Below, in pieces: positions 34,251 to 44,469 of a stretch of 64,000 bases of DNA. The notes under the pieces are model-generated. The model was given only the letters and a program-made list of their open reading frames with translations. It was not told the origin of the DNA and ran no database searches. The position numbers and the translations under genes are program-made. Position 1 is the stretch's first letter. The number at the start of each line of letters is the position of its first letter. The stretch comes from Sulfurirhabdus autotrophica. GTDB lineage: Bacteria > Pseudomonadota > Gammaproteobacteria > Burkholderiales > SMCO01. The stretch is from assembly GCF_004346685.1 (NCBI RefSeq), contig NZ_SMCO01000012.1, positions 45,910 through 109,909 on the forward strand, given 5' to 3'.

Positions 34251-35675
34251 ATTGCGTTCCCCAACTTTAACCAGTTTCATGGTATTGGTTCCACCTGCCA
34301 TGCCGATGGGTTCGCCGATGGTGAGTACGATAAGGTCACCATCACGCACAGCGCCACGGCGGCGTAATTCGTCTTCAGCCTCCATCAATAGCTGCTCACG
34401 ATCTTTTGATGCAGTTTTGAAGTTGACTGGGTAAACACCGCGGAACAAGGTTACCTTTCTACGTGTTTCAACTTCGGGTGTCAAGGCGTATATTGGCACG
34501 CCCAAGTTCATCCGTGACATCCACAAGCAGGTAGAACCAGACTCGGTCAGAGCAGCAATTGCCTTAACATTCAAGTTGTTCGCTGTAAAGATTGCGGCCA
34601 TGGCGATTGATTCATCCACACGGGTAAACCCCTTGTCCAAACGGTACTGGCCTAGAATTGGCTCGTTTTCCTTTTCTGCTTCAATGCATATGCGGTTCAT
34701 AGCAGCAATCGTTTCTACCGGGTAGCTTCCTGCGGCTGTTTCGGCTGAAAGCATGACGGCATCTGTTCCATCAATAACAGCATTGGCCACGTCTGAAACT
34801 TCAGCCCGGGTGGGAATTGGGCTGTTGATCATGGATTCCATCATTTGCGTGGCGGTAATCACCAGCTTGTTCCGTTCCCGTGCGATCCGGATCATGCGTT
34901 TTTGTAGTGCAGGTACGGCGGCATCGCCCACTTCAACGCCGAGATCGCCTCGGGCCACCATGATGGCATCAGATGCATCTACAATTTCTTCTAATGCAGT
35001 AATGGCCTCAGCGCGTTCAATCTTGGCGAGAAGCATGCCTTTTCCACCGGCTGCGCGCAGCAATTCCCGTGCGAGCTGCATGTCGGCACCACAACGAGGA
35101 AATGATACTGCGACATAATCCGCTTTAAGTTGAGCAGCAGTTTTGATGTCTTCGATGTCTTTTTCTGTCAGTGCTGCAGCTGAAAGTCCACCACCTTGAC
35201 GGTTGATACCCTTGTTATTTGATAGCGGGCCACCTTGGATTACCTTGCAGATTATTTCTGCGCCTTCAACCCGCTCTACCCACATGACAATTCGACCGTC
35301 GTCCAATAACAAGGTCGTGCCGCGGCTGACATCGTTGGTCAGTTCCTTGTAATCCAGTCCCACACGTTCCTGGTTACCCAGTTCGCAATTGGCATCAAGA
35401 ATAAAGGTGTCATCGTTTTTTAGTGTGATGGATTTGTCTGCGAATTTACCGATACGAATTTTTGGTCCCTGAAGGTCCACTAAAACACCAACGGTTTTGC
35501 CACGGGCCCGAGCCAGGGATCGCACGGCTTCAGCTCTCTGGATATGTTGTTCCGAGGTGCCATGAGAAAAATTCAAACGGACGAGGTCGACACCAGCTTC
35601 AATCATTCGGTCAAGAATTTTAGGATCGTCAGAAGCAGGGCCTAGTGTTGCAACAATTTTTGTTCTACGTAACAT
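34242..35675 (-). CDS. pyk: Pyruvate kinase
   Basis: From the ATG at 35675 the enzyme has 477 residues; a GTG five codons earlier is the alternative start. It converts phosphoenolpyruvate and ADP to pyruvate and ATP. LRRTKIVATLGPASDDPKIL opens the barrel, RLNFSHGTSEQH and LVDLQGPKIR follow, the catalytic Lys is in LLAKIERAEAI, and the Mg-binding Glu-Asp segment is AIMVARGDLGVEVGDAAVP. The C-terminal regulatory domain is present. Placing pyk between pgk and fba ties Calvin-cycle carbon output to lower glycolysis in a single gene run. Confidence 0.94.
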   Translation of the reverse strand: MLRRTKIVATLGPASDDPKILDRMIEAGVDLVRLNFSHGTSEQHIQRAEAVRSLARARGKTVGVLVDLQGPKIRIGKFADKSITLKNDDTFILDANCELGNQERVGLDYKELTNDVSRGTTLLLDDGRIVMWVERVEGAEIICKVIQGGPLSNNKGINRQGGGLSAAALTEKDIEDIKTAAQLKADYVAVSFPRCGADMQLARELLRAAGGKGMLLAKIERAEAITALEEIVDASDAIMVARGDLGVEVGDAAVPALQKRMIRIARERNKLVITATQMMESMINSPIPTRAEVSDVANAVIDGTDAVMLSAETAAGSYPVETIAAMNRICIEAEKENEPILGQYRLDKGFTRVDESIAMAAIFTANNLNVKAIAALTESGSTCLWMSRMNLGVPIYALTPEVETRRKVTLFRGVYPVNFKTASKDREQLLMEAEDELRRRGAVRDGDLIVLTIGEPIGMAGGTNTMKLVKVGERNKS

Positions 35676-35748
35676 GTATTCTTTCGCCACAGAGTCGCGG
35701 GTATATAGCGTTACCTATATTTGTTGCTTCCGGCTCAAAATATTATAA

Positions 35749-35832
35749 GGAGTGAAGTAAACTCACTCCGCCATTATAAATTATAAAATTGGGGTGCAGA
35801 AATTTAATAAATATTGATTTTCTCATGCACCC
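35749..35832 (-). promoter_or_regulatory. Two stem-loops in the pgk-pyk gap
   Basis: GGAGTGA (35749-35755) pairs with TCACTCC (35763-35769) around a 7-nt loop, and GGGTGCA (35792-35798) pairs with TGCACCC (35826-35832) around 27 nt. The segment between is AT-rich. Neither is followed by a T run on the minus strand. They are in the 172-bp gap between pgk and pyk. Confidence 0.5.
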
Positions 35833-35847
35833 TGATATTCAATGAGA

Positions 35848-37029
35848 TTACTTGGCGGCACGCTGCTCAAGAATCTCAACTGCGGGTAGTTTTTTGCCTT
35901 CAAGGAATTCCAGGAAAGCGCCACCGGCTGTAGAAATATAAGATACCTTGTCAAAGATATCGTATTTCTGAATAGCGGCTATGGTATCGCCGCCGCCCGC
36001 AAGGGTGAATGCTTTGGTGTTGGCAATTGCCATTGCGATTTGCTTGGTGCCTTCACCGAACTGGTCAAATTCAAACACGCCAACCGGACCATTCCATACT
36101 ACTGTGCCAGCTTTCATGATGATATCCACGATTTCCTGAGCGCTTTTTGGACCAATGTCGAAAATCATTTCGTCGTCTGTTACTGCCCCTGCATCTTTTA
36201 GTACCGCAGGTTCATTGGCATCAAATTTTTTGCCTACTACAACGTCTACAGCAATAGGAATGGTTGCACCACGTGCTGTCATTTTTTTCATCAATGCTTG
36301 AGCGGTAGGAACCAGATCATCTTCGCATAGTGATTTGCCAACAGGTTTGCCGGATGCTTTCAGGAAGGTATTGGCAATACCGCCACCCACTACCATCTGA
36401 TCAACTTTTTCTGACAGGGATTCCAGTACGGTCAGTTTGGTGGATACTTTGGATCCGCCAACGATAGCTACCATAGGGCGAGCTGGGCTCAGCAGGGCTT
36501 TGGTCAGAGCTTCCAGTTCTTCTGTCAGCAAAATGCCAGCACAGGCAACGGGTGCAAATTTGGCGATGCCGTGGGTGGAAGCTTCAGCGCGGTGAGCGGT
36601 GCCAAATGCGTCCATCACAAATACATCGCATAGTGCGGCATATTTTTTGGCAGTCTCATCGACGTTTTTCTTTTCGCCTTTGTTGATTCGGCAGTTTTCC
36701 AGAACGACCAGTTCGCCTTCGGCAACATCAAATCCGCCATCTATCCAGTCTTTGATGAGTCGAACCGATTTGCCCAGCTTTTGTGAAATGGTGTCAGCAA
36801 CAGGTTTGAGTGAGTTCTCTTCTGACCATACGCCTTCTTCAGGACGGCCCAGGTGAGAAGTGACCATGACTTTTGCACCTGCATTGATGCAATAGTTGAT
36901 GGTGGACATGGATGCGGTGATACGTGCATCTGAGGTTACTTTGCCATCTTTAACAGGCACATTCAGGTCGGCTCGGATAAAAACGCGTTTGCCTTTGAGG
37001 TCTAGATCGGTCAATTTGATGACGGACAT
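35848..37029 (-). CDS. pgk: Phosphoglycerate kinase
   Basis: The 393-residue enzyme phosphorylates 3-phosphoglycerate with ATP in the Calvin cycle and runs in reverse in glycolysis. [20 protein letters not shown] carries the phosphate-binding Arg and Asp. [57 protein letters not shown] and [13 protein letters not shown] are all at family-typical positions. Length is normal. A GGAG site precedes the ATG. The 165-bp gap before it contains two long inverted repeats. Confidence 0.95.
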   Translation of the reverse strand: MSVIKLTDLDLKGKRVFIRADLNVPVKDGKVTSDARITASMSTINYCINAGAKVMVTSHLGRPEEGVWSEENSLKPVADTISQKLGKSVRLIKDWIDGGFDVAEGELVVLENCRINKGEKKNVDETAKKYAALCDVFVMDAFGTAHRAEASTHGIAKFAPVACAGILLTEELEALTKALLSPARPMVAIVGGSKVSTKLTVLESLSEKVDQMVVGGGIANTFLKASGKPVGKSLCEDDLVPTAQALMKKMTARGATIPIAVDVVVGKKFDANEPAVLKDAGAVTDDEMIFDIGPKSAQEIVDIIMKAGTVVWNGPVGVFEFDQFGEGTKQIAMAIANTKAFTLAGGGDTIAAIQKYDIFDKVSYISTAGGAFLEFLEGKKLPAVEILEQRAAK

Positions 37030-37055
37030 GTTGCTACTCCTTAACTATTAAAATC

Positions 37056-37185
37056 TACCACAAAGGGGCACATTTTTTATGTGAATGCAGCGTGCATCTT
37101 TGTGGTAAATCTTGTGTTACATATAAATACACAGAAGCACAGTGCTACAAAGAAATGATTTCCATGTAACGCTGTGCTTCTGTGT
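37056..37185 (-). promoter_or_regulatory. Two inverted repeats in the gap-pgk gap
   Basis: TACCACAAAG (37056-37065) pairs with CTTTGTGGTA (37098-37107), a perfect 10-bp stem. ACACAGAAGCACAG (37129-37142) pairs with CTGTGCTTCTGTGT (37172-37185), a perfect 14-bp stem with a 29-nt loop. Both lie between the gap stop codon and the pgk start. They look like mRNA-stabilising or processing elements, though the CACAGAAGCACAG unit also resembles a common intergenic repeat type. Confidence 0.6.
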
Positions 37186-37194
37186 CAGAGCATA

Positions 37195-38205
<1,011 letters not shown>

Positions 38206-38259
38206 TCAAGTGTTAAAACAAAAAAATTGTTGCCACAGCAATCGCCAAACCAATCTTAA

Positions 38260-38283
38260 GGGTGAGTAAGTTTAGTCTCACCC
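38260..38283 (-). promoter_or_regulatory. Inverted repeat in the tkt-gap gap
   Basis: GGGTGAG (38260-38266) pairs with CTCACCC (38277-38283) with 10 nt between. It lies about 35 bp after the tkt stop codon. No T run follows on the minus strand. It is the first of a series of such repeats, one or two in each gap down to fba. Confidence 0.5.
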
Positions 38284-38316
38284 AAGAGGTGTCTTAGCGT
38301 GCTGTGATCAATATAT

Positions 38317-40299
38317 TTACGCGATGCTCTTAACAGTGTTGACGACGTTCTCAACAGTGAAGCCAAAGTGCTTGAACAATTCTGGTGCAGGCGCGGATTC
38401 ACCGAAGGTGTCTATACCAACAACAGCACCATCCAGACCTACGTATTTGTACCAGAACCCAGTTACACCAGCTTCAATGGCAACACGTTTAACGCCCTTA
38501 GGTAGTACGCTGTCCTTGTAAGCTTGATCTTGACGGTCGAAAACATTGGTAGATGGCATAGAAACTACGCAGGTAGGAATACCTTGCTCGTCCAGCACTT
38601 TTTTGGCATCCATAGCCAGGGCTACTTCGGAGCCGGTAGCGATCAGCACCATTTTGGCGTTGGCTGCATCAGCCAGGACATAACCGCCTTTGCGAACCGC
38701 TGCGATTTGTGCATCATCGCGCTTCTGGAATGCCAGATTTTGACGGCTGAAAATCAGGCTGCTTGGGCCAGTTTTTCGCTCAATGGCACTTACCCAGCTG
38801 ATAGCGGATTCAACGGTATCACATGGGCGCCATACGTCCATGTTAGGAATCATGCGCAAAGTAGCTGTTTGTTCCACTGGCTGATGGGTTGGACCGTCTT
38901 CACCCAGGCCGATTGAGTCATGGGTGAATACCTGAATGTTGCGAATTTTCATCAATGCTGACATGCGCAGCGCATTGCGAGCATATTCAGAGAACATCAG
39001 GAATGTCGCGCCGTAAGGCATTATGCCACCGTGCAGCGTCATGCCGTTGATCATTGCGGTCATGCCGAATTCACGCACACCGTAGTTGACGTAGTTTCCG
39101 CCTGCCTTGCGAATAGGGTGGGAACCAGACCACAGGGTCAGGTTTGAGCCAGCCAGGTCGGCAGAGCCGCCCACCATTTCTGGCAGTGCTGGAGCTAGAC
39201 CTTCAATACTGTTTTGTGAGGCTTTACGCGTTGCAATGGTCTCGGCTTTTTCATTTACCTTGGCAATGAAAGCGTCTACATGTGCATTCCAGTTGGCAGG
39301 CAAATCGCCATTCATGCGGCGCGTAAATTCTGCGGCTTCTTTTGGAAAGGCTTTGGTGTATTCAGTGAACTTGTTGTTCCACAAAGACTCGAGGCCTTCG
39401 CCCTTGGTGCGGCAATCCCAACCTTCATAGATATCTTGCGGGATTTCAAAAGGAGGGTGATTCCAGCCAATGTGCGCGCGGGTAGCTGCAATTTCAGCAT
39501 CGCCCAATGCTGCGCCGTGTACATCGTGGGTGCCTTCTTTGTTAGGGGAACCCTTGCCGATGACAGTTTTGCAGCAGATCAAGGTTGGCTTGTCGGTTAC
39601 TTTCTTGGCTGCTTGTACTGCGGCGTCTACGGCAACTGCGTCGTGACCGTTTACATTGGCAATCACATGCCAGCCATAAGCATCAAAGCGCTTTGGTGTG
39701 TCGTCGGTGAACCAGCCTTCAACGTGACCGTCAATGGAAATGCCGTTATCGTCCCAGAAGGCAATCAGCTTGCCCAGACCCAAAGTGCCGGCCAGTGAAC
39801 AGGCTTCGTGGGAGATGCCTTCCATCAGGCAACCATCGCCCATGAATACATAGGTGTGGTGGTTAACGATTTCATGATCTGGCTTGTTGAATTCATTGGC
39901 CAGAATTTTTTCAGCTAGCGCCATACCTACTGCGTTGGTAATCCCTTGTCCCAATGGGCCAGTAGTGGTTTCTACGCCGGCGGTATAGCCGTACTCTGGG
40001 TGGCCTGGTGTCTTGGAGTGCATTTGACGGAAACGCTTGAGTTCATCAATTGGCAAGTCGTAGCCAGTTAAATGAAGCAGTGCGTAAATCAGCATGGAGC
40101 CGTGACCATTGGACAGAACGAAACGATCACGGTCGAACCATTTTGGATTGGCCGGGTTATGGCGCAGGTGATGATTCCATAATACTTCGGCAATTTCTGC
40201 CATGCCCATAGGTGCTCCAGGGTGACCGGAGTTTGCTTTTTGAACTGCATCCATGGCGAGTGCACGGATGGCGTTTGCTAAATCATTGCGAGTTGCCAT
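38317..40299 (-). CDS. tkt: Transketolase
   Basis: The enzyme has 660 residues from the ATG at 40299; an ATG four codons earlier is possible. It moves two-carbon units with thiamine diphosphate to regenerate pentose phosphates. The TPP motif is [20 protein letters not shown] with [10 protein letters not shown] at about residues 153-190. [20 protein letters not shown] is near the N-terminus, and the second active-site half has [20 protein letters not shown] and [20 protein letters not shown]. It is first in the tkt-gap-pgk-pyk-fba run, after an unusually long upstream region. Confidence 0.95.
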   Translation of the reverse strand: MATRNDLANAIRALAMDAVQKANSGHPGAPMGMAEIAEVLWNHHLRHNPANPKWFDRDRFVLSNGHGSMLIYALLHLTGYDLPIDELKRFRQMHSKTPGHPEYGYTAGVETTTGPLGQGITNAVGMALAEKILANEFNKPDHEIVNHHTYVFMGDGCLMEGISHEACSLAGTLGLGKLIAFWDDNGISIDGHVEGWFTDDTPKRFDAYGWHVIANVNGHDAVAVDAAVQAAKKVTDKPTLICCKTVIGKGSPNKEGTHDVHGAALGDAEIAATRAHIGWNHPPFEIPQDIYEGWDCRTKGEGLESLWNNKFTEYTKAFPKEAAEFTRRMNGDLPANWNAHVDAFIAKVNEKAETIATRKASQNSIEGLAPALPEMVGGSADLAGSNLTLWSGSHPIRKAGGNYVNYGVREFGMTAMINGMTLHGGIMPYGATFLMFSEYARNALRMSALMKIRNIQVFTHDSIGLGEDGPTHQPVEQTATLRMIPNMDVWRPCDTVESAISWVSAIERKTGPSSLIFSRQNLAFQKRDDAQIAAVRKGGYVLADAANAKMVLIATGSEVALAMDAKKVLDEQGIPTCVVSMPSTNVFDRQDQAYKDSVLPKGVKRVAIEAGVTGFWYKYVGLDGAVVGIDTFGESAPAPELFKHFGFTVENVVNTVKSIA

Positions 40300-40635
40300 A
40301 ATTTCTCTCATTCCCGTTGTATAAATATGTTTTCCTCACGCCAGTTATAGTGGCGGGAGGGTGAAATTTCTGCGAGCAGCGCTCGTCTTTAAAATATTGA
40401 TTAACTGGCTACCAAGAAATACTGGATTTTGTAGAAGCCAAATGAATCATTATTCCGTGGTTTTTAGGGGTGACCTCACCTGGCTCAGCCTAAACCAAAG
40501 AAAAGTTCTGATTATCGCCTATGCAGGCTTTTTGGGCAATAGCGCATAAGTGATTGCTTTGTTTGGGGATTGATGGTCGTTCATAGTGGGAAAGGCTTGA
40601 AATCAGGGGGTTTAAATGCTGCAGGCAAAGCAGAA
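40300..40635. other. 336-bp non-coding region upstream of tkt
   Basis: No convincing coding sequence is present. The region must hold the tkt promoter on the minus strand. A short inverted repeat around GAGCGCTGCTC is near 40375. It also contains AGGGGTGACCTCACC, where GGTGA and TCACC form an inverted repeat near 40480. None of these matches a riboswitch class that I can name. A CbbR-type operator was not recognised. Confidence 0.5.
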
Positions 40636-40667
40636 TTGAGGGCATAAAAATATTTTTATGCCCTCAA
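40636..40667 (-). terminator. Perfect 32-bp palindrome after the phosphatase gene
   Basis: TTGAGGGCATAAAAA, TA and TTTTTATGCCCTCAA make a perfect palindrome that starts two bases after the stop codon of the phosphatase gene. On the RNA the outer GC-containing arms pair and the inner arms are A/T only. It probably ends or protects the minus-strand transcript before the tkt leader. It lacks a separate T run. Confidence 0.6.
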
Positions 40668-40669
40668 CA

Positions 40670-41488
40670 CTAACATTTATTAGCTGTCAGAATCCAAGCT
40701 TTCCAGGCCTGAAACAGGTCGGGATTTAAAGCGGCAATCACAGAACGTTGCCATACATCATCATCCCAAAATGATTCCATGGTGAGTGTGCACATATTTC
40801 CGCCAGCTTCTTCCAGGATAAGCGAGCCAGCTGCATAGTCCCATAATTTTTGGCCACCGTGAAGATATAGGTCGAAGCGACCTGCTGCAGCGTAACACCA
40901 GTCCAGTGTGCTTGCCCCATAGTTGCGCTGAGAGCTGTAAGGAGGCGCACTTGCCAGTTGCACAGCTAATTTATTGTCCAGGCGCTTAAGATCAACGCCT
41001 GCCATACACTGATGAAAATAGGGAGCATATTCCTTGATCGGTAAGCTTTCTCCATTGAGAAAGGCACCATGCCCTTTTTCTGCATAGAAAATTTCGTCTG
41101 ATACGGGGTCGTAAATGACGCCCAGTACGCTGCGTCCTTGACGCATCAGGGCAACGGAAACAGCAAAATAAGGTAATCCATTGACAAAATTGGAGGTGCC
41201 GTCAATGGGATCAATGCACCACAAGCCTTCTGTTCCAGCGAGCCACTGTGCTTTTTGTTTTTCAAAGGGCATTTCTTCGCCCAATACCGGATAAGGCAGT
41301 ATTTTCTGCAAACCTTGTGTGAGGGCGGCCTGAGACGCAATATCTGCTTCTGTGCACAGGCTGCCATCCGCTTTGTGCTGGCGCGCAACTTTCAGGTAGC
41401 GCGGCATGATCTCCGTTTGTGCAACAGCTTTGACCACGTCAATGACGCGTTGTAATGTATTCGATCCTGTCACGCGTTGTTTTTCCAT
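40670..41488 (-). CDS. Inositol monophosphatase family protein
   Basis: The protein has 272 residues from the ATG at 41488; a TTG at 41500 is possible. The metal-binding motifs of the IMPase/FBPase superfamily are LGEEMPFE near residue 70, CIDPIDGTSNFVNGLPYFAV near 95 and KLWDYAAGSLILEEAGG near 215. Members dephosphorylate inositol-1-phosphate, 3'-phosphoadenosine 5'-phosphate or fructose-1,6-bisphosphate. In an autotroph next to tkt, a sugar-bisphosphatase activity is tempting, but the motifs do not decide. It overlaps the end of the thioredoxin-fold gene upstream by 19 bp. Confidence 0.85.
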   Translation of the reverse strand: MEKQRVTGSNTLQRVIDVVKAVAQTEIMPRYLKVARQHKADGSLCTEADIASQAALTQGLQKILPYPVLGEEMPFEKQKAQWLAGTEGLWCIDPIDGTSNFVNGLPYFAVSVALMRQGRSVLGVIYDPVSDEIFYAEKGHGAFLNGESLPIKEYAPYFHQCMAGVDLKRLDNKLAVQLASAPPYSSQRNYGASTLDWCYAAAGRFDLYLHGGQKLWDYAAGSLILEEAGGNMCTLTMESFWDDDVWQRSVIAALNPDLFQAWKAWILTANKC

Positions 41489-42030
41489 TTGATTGAACAA
41501 CCCATGCTGGGAATCTGTTCAATTGGCCCTTTGCCAGTTCGGGCGACTTGCACCATGGCTTCGAAAAGATCGCGGTGAGCGCTGGTTGCCGCGCTTTCCT
41601 TGCGAGATTCATCCAGGCGTCCCCGGTATTGCAGTTCCAGATTGGCGTTAAAGCCAAAAAAATCCGGGGTGCAGACGGCATCATACGCTTTCGCAACTTG
41701 CTGGGTTTCGTCCCAGACATAGGGAAAAGGAAATTGATACGCTTCGGCCACCCGTTTCATATTTTCGAAAGAGTCTTCGTCATATTCGGCAGGGTCATTT
41801 GACATGATGGCAATGCTGTTGATGCCGTGTTGTTGCAGTTCCAGCGTGTCGCGGACAATGCGGTCACGAATTGCTTTGACGTAGGGGCAATGATTGCAAA
41901 TGAACATGACCAGCAGTCCGTTTTCACCTTTGATATCGGCTAACCGGTAGCGCTTGCCATCAACACCAGGCAAATCAAAGTCAATTGCTTTTCTGCCAAA
42001 ATCACAAATGGGTGTTTGCAGGCTTACCAT
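41470..42030 (-). CDS. Thioredoxin-fold (AhpC/TSA-like) protein
   Basis: The 186-residue protein has a thioredoxin/peroxiredoxin fold: AIDFDLPGVDGKRYRLADIK at the N-terminus, the redox motif MFICNHCPYVKAIRDRI (CNHC) near residue 45, SIAIMSNDPAEYDEDSFENM and the cis-Pro loop AVCTPDFFGFNAN. It has no signal peptide, so it is a cytoplasmic oxidoreductase or peroxidase. It lies directly before the phosphatase gene and overlaps it, so they are cotranscribed. The physiological partner is unknown. Confidence 0.8.
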   Translation of the reverse strand: MVSLQTPICDFGRKAIDFDLPGVDGKRYRLADIKGENGLLVMFICNHCPYVKAIRDRIVRDTLELQQHGINSIAIMSNDPAEYDEDSFENMKRVAEAYQFPFPYVWDETQQVAKAYDAVCTPDFFGFNANLELQYRGRLDESRKESAATSAHRDLFEAMVQVARTGKGPIEQIPSMGCSIKWKNNA

Positions 42031-42128
42031 ATTTCGTGATCTCCAATTAATAAAGTGGGCATATCTTCGCCCAATGCGATTGAGAATATATTAACATGAG
42101 CAGGTATATTCTATGGAGCAATTCGAGC

Positions 42129-42860
42129 ATGGGTTTTTCGCGGTTTTATCATTCAGGGGATTTAGGGGCAGATCGTCAAATTACCTTGTCAGAGCAGGCG
42201 GCACACCATGCTACACGGGTTTTACGGTTAAAAACCGATGACCGGGTTACCTTGTTTAATGGGCAGGGGGGTGAATATGAAGCCACCATTGTTCAAGCCG
42301 GAAAAAAAGATGTGACTGTTAAAACGGGTGCCTGGCTTGACCGTGAGTGCGAGTCGCCGTTAAATATGACACTGGTCCAGGCCATTTCCAGCGGTGAGAA
42401 AATGGATTTTACTTTGCAAAAAGCGGTTGAGCTGGGTGTGGCAGCGATCCAACCGGTAATCAGCAGCCGAAGTGTGGTGCGCCTGGAGGGTGAGCGAGCG
42501 CTTAAACGCGTGCAGCATTGGCAAAGTGTGGTGATCTCGGCGTGTGAGCAGTGTGGGCGCAATCGTGTACCGCTAGTTGCACCGATTATGTCGCTTAATC
42601 ATTGGTTGGAAGAAAAGGTGACTTCAACGCTCAAACTGACGTTATCGCCGTATGCGAAAGAGGGATTGAAAGAGATTGCTGCACCACAGGGACCGATTGT
42701 TTTTCTGGTGGGGCCTGAAGGGGGGTTTTCAGAGTCAGAAGAGGTGTCTGCTGCGGTGTCTGGTTTTATTCCAGTCAAACTGGGACAGCGGGTTTTGAGA
42801 ACTGAAACCGCTGCTCTGGCGGCGATTTCGGCGATGCAAATGCTTTGGGGTGATTTTTGA
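42129..42860 (+). CDS. rsmE: 16S rRNA (uracil-1498-N3)-methyltransferase RsmE
   Basis: From the ATG at 42129 the protein has 243 residues, the normal size. RsmE methylates U1498 of 16S rRNA with SAM. The N-terminal PUA-like part has LSEQAAHHATRVLRLKTDDR, and the C-terminal SPOUT knot has GEKMDFTLQKAVELGV, ACEQCGRNRVP, FLVGPEGGFSESEE and LGQRVLRTETAALAAISAM. An in-frame ATG at 42096 is 11 codons upstream but adds residues outside the fold. It is divergent from the thioredoxin-fold gene. Confidence 0.93.
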   Translation: MGFSRFYHSGDLGADRQITLSEQAAHHATRVLRLKTDDRVTLFNGQGGEYEATIVQAGKKDVTVKTGAWLDRECESPLNMTLVQAISSGEKMDFTLQKAVELGVAAIQPVISSRSVVRLEGERALKRVQHWQSVVISACEQCGRNRVPLVAPIMSLNHWLEEKVTSTLKLTLSPYAKEGLKEIAAPQGPIVFLVGPEGGFSESEEVSAAVSGFIPVKLGQRVLRTETAALAAISAMQMLWGDF

Positions 42861-43114
42861 ATTCTTTTGCGTTTTGAAGAATAGTGTTAACTTGTTGCTT
42901 ATAAGAAAATTTTTCTGGGTAAATCTCAAGCCTTAGTTGATTTCACCTGAGAGAATAAGAGGCGCAGAGTTGGTAAGGCAGCAGGATGTAAAGCCAACTG
43001 TTAAGCTAAGATCAAGGTTGCATTTGTGCTTTGTCACATACGCCTTATATCTTTTTGCCTCATTGATGTGCGTTTATTAATGGATAAAGCGTCGTGAGGC
43101 GCATGAGAAAAATA

Positions 43115-44443
43115 ATGTCCCTTTCTATCTATACCAATACTGAAACGTTTGTGCAGTGGTTCCGTTCTGCTGCTCCCTATATCTATGCTTTTCGCGGCAA
43201 GACTTTTGTGGTCGCGTTTGGTGGTGAGGTGGTGAGTGACGGAAAATTTGTGGAACTGGTACATGATCTGAATCTGCTAAACAGCCTGGGCGTTCGTTTG
43301 GTGCTGGTACATGGCGCCCGTCCGCAGATTGAAGCACGCCTTAGCGAAAGTGATGTTACTGCACATTACGTCAATGGCCTGCGGGTGACAGATGAAGCCG
43401 CGCTGGTTTGCGTTAAAGAGGCTGTCGGCAAAGTGCGGGTGGAGATTGAATCACTTCTTTCCATGGGTTTGGCTAATTCACCCATGGCGGGTTCCAGTAT
43501 CCGCGTGGCGAGTGGGAATTTTGTTATCGCAATGCCAATGGGCGTGAGAGAAGGGGTGGATCTCAAGCATACAGGTGAAGTGAGGAAGGTTGATGCTGAG
43601 GGGATTCGCCGCAGGCTTGATCAGGGAGAAATCGTTTTGCTCTCTCCCTTGGGTTATTCTCCAACAGGTGAAATATTTAACCTGTCGCTTGAAAACGTTG
43701 CGACTGCCACCGCTGTTGCGTTGGGTGCTGAAAAAATGATGTTTTTAATGGATACAGCCGGGGTGGTCGATGAAGCCGGTACTTTACTCAAAGAGTTGAC
43801 CGCACAGCAGGCTGAAAAATTGTTGCTTAAATCCAAAGCGCTCCCGGAAGACGTGGGGCTGTATCTGCCTTGTGCGATACGTGCCTGCCGTAAAGGGGTT
43901 GCCCGTGCTCACCTGATCAGCCGTCATGCTGATGGAGCGGTGTTGCTGGAAATGTTTACCCATGAAGGCATAGGCACGATGGTGTCCAAAGACCCGGTTG
44001 AAAATCTCAGGCAGGCAACAATCGATGATGTAGGCGGGGTGCTTCAGGTAATCGAGCCTTTAGAGGCCGAGGGGGTGCTGGTGCGTCGGAGCCGTGAGTT
44101 ACTGGAAATGGAAATTGAGCGGTTTACGGTGCTGGAACATGACGGTATGATCATCGGTTGCGCGGCGCTATACCCGTTTGCAGAGGAAAATGCAGCTGAG
44201 CTGGCTTGTTTGGCTATTCATAAAGATTATCTGGGTTCGGGGCGTGGTGGCAGGTTGCTACAGGGCGTACAGGATGAAGCAAAAAGCAAAGGCATAGAAA
44301 AATTGTTTGTGCTGACTACCCGGACAGCCCACTGGTTTATAGAGCATGGTTTTAAAGAAAGTGATGTGGATCAGTTACCAAAGCAAAAGCGAGATCTTTA
44401 TAATTTCCAACGGCGTTCCAAGGTTTTTGTAAAGTCCATCTAA
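43115..44443 (+). CDS. argA: N-acetylglutamate synthase
   Basis: The first step of arginine synthesis, acetyl-CoA plus glutamate. The protein has about 442 residues with an N-terminal amino-acid kinase-like domain (FRGKTFVVAFGGEVVSDGKF, GVRLVLVHGARPQIEARLSE, LSPLGYSPTGEIFNLS) and a C-terminal GNAT acetyltransferase domain from about residue 300 (AAELACLAIHKDYLGSGRGG). This two-domain layout is the classical ArgA; arginine would inhibit through the kinase-like domain. The start could also be the ATG at 43103 or the GTG at 43094. Its stop is 26 bp before the first PhnD-like gene. Confidence 0.92.
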   Translation: MSLSIYTNTETFVQWFRSAAPYIYAFRGKTFVVAFGGEVVSDGKFVELVHDLNLLNSLGVRLVLVHGARPQIEARLSESDVTAHYVNGLRVTDEAALVCVKEAVGKVRVEIESLLSMGLANSPMAGSSIRVASGNFVIAMPMGVREGVDLKHTGEVRKVDAEGIRRRLDQGEIVLLSPLGYSPTGEIFNLSLENVATATAVALGAEKMMFLMDTAGVVDEAGTLLKELTAQQAEKLLLKSKALPEDVGLYLPCAIRACRKGVARAHLISRHADGAVLLEMFTHEGIGTMVSKDPVENLRQATIDDVGGVLQVIEPLEAEGVLVRRSRELLEMEIERFTVLEHDGMIIGCAALYPFAEENAAELACLAIHKDYLGSGRGGRLLQGVQDEAKSKGIEKLFVLTTRTAHWFIEHGFKESDVDQLPKQKRDLYNFQRRSKVFVKSI

Positions 44444-44469
44444 ACTTTTTGGCAGGTCCCGGAGAGGGT

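Noticed and set aside
39280..39798. 172-codon plus-strand frame opposite tkt
   Set aside because: It is fully contained in tkt, with no start signal and no family features.
40365..40390. Possible SAH riboswitch in the tkt upstream region
   Set aside because: GAGCGCTGC recalls part of the consensus, but flanking pairs and the expected ahcY context are absent.
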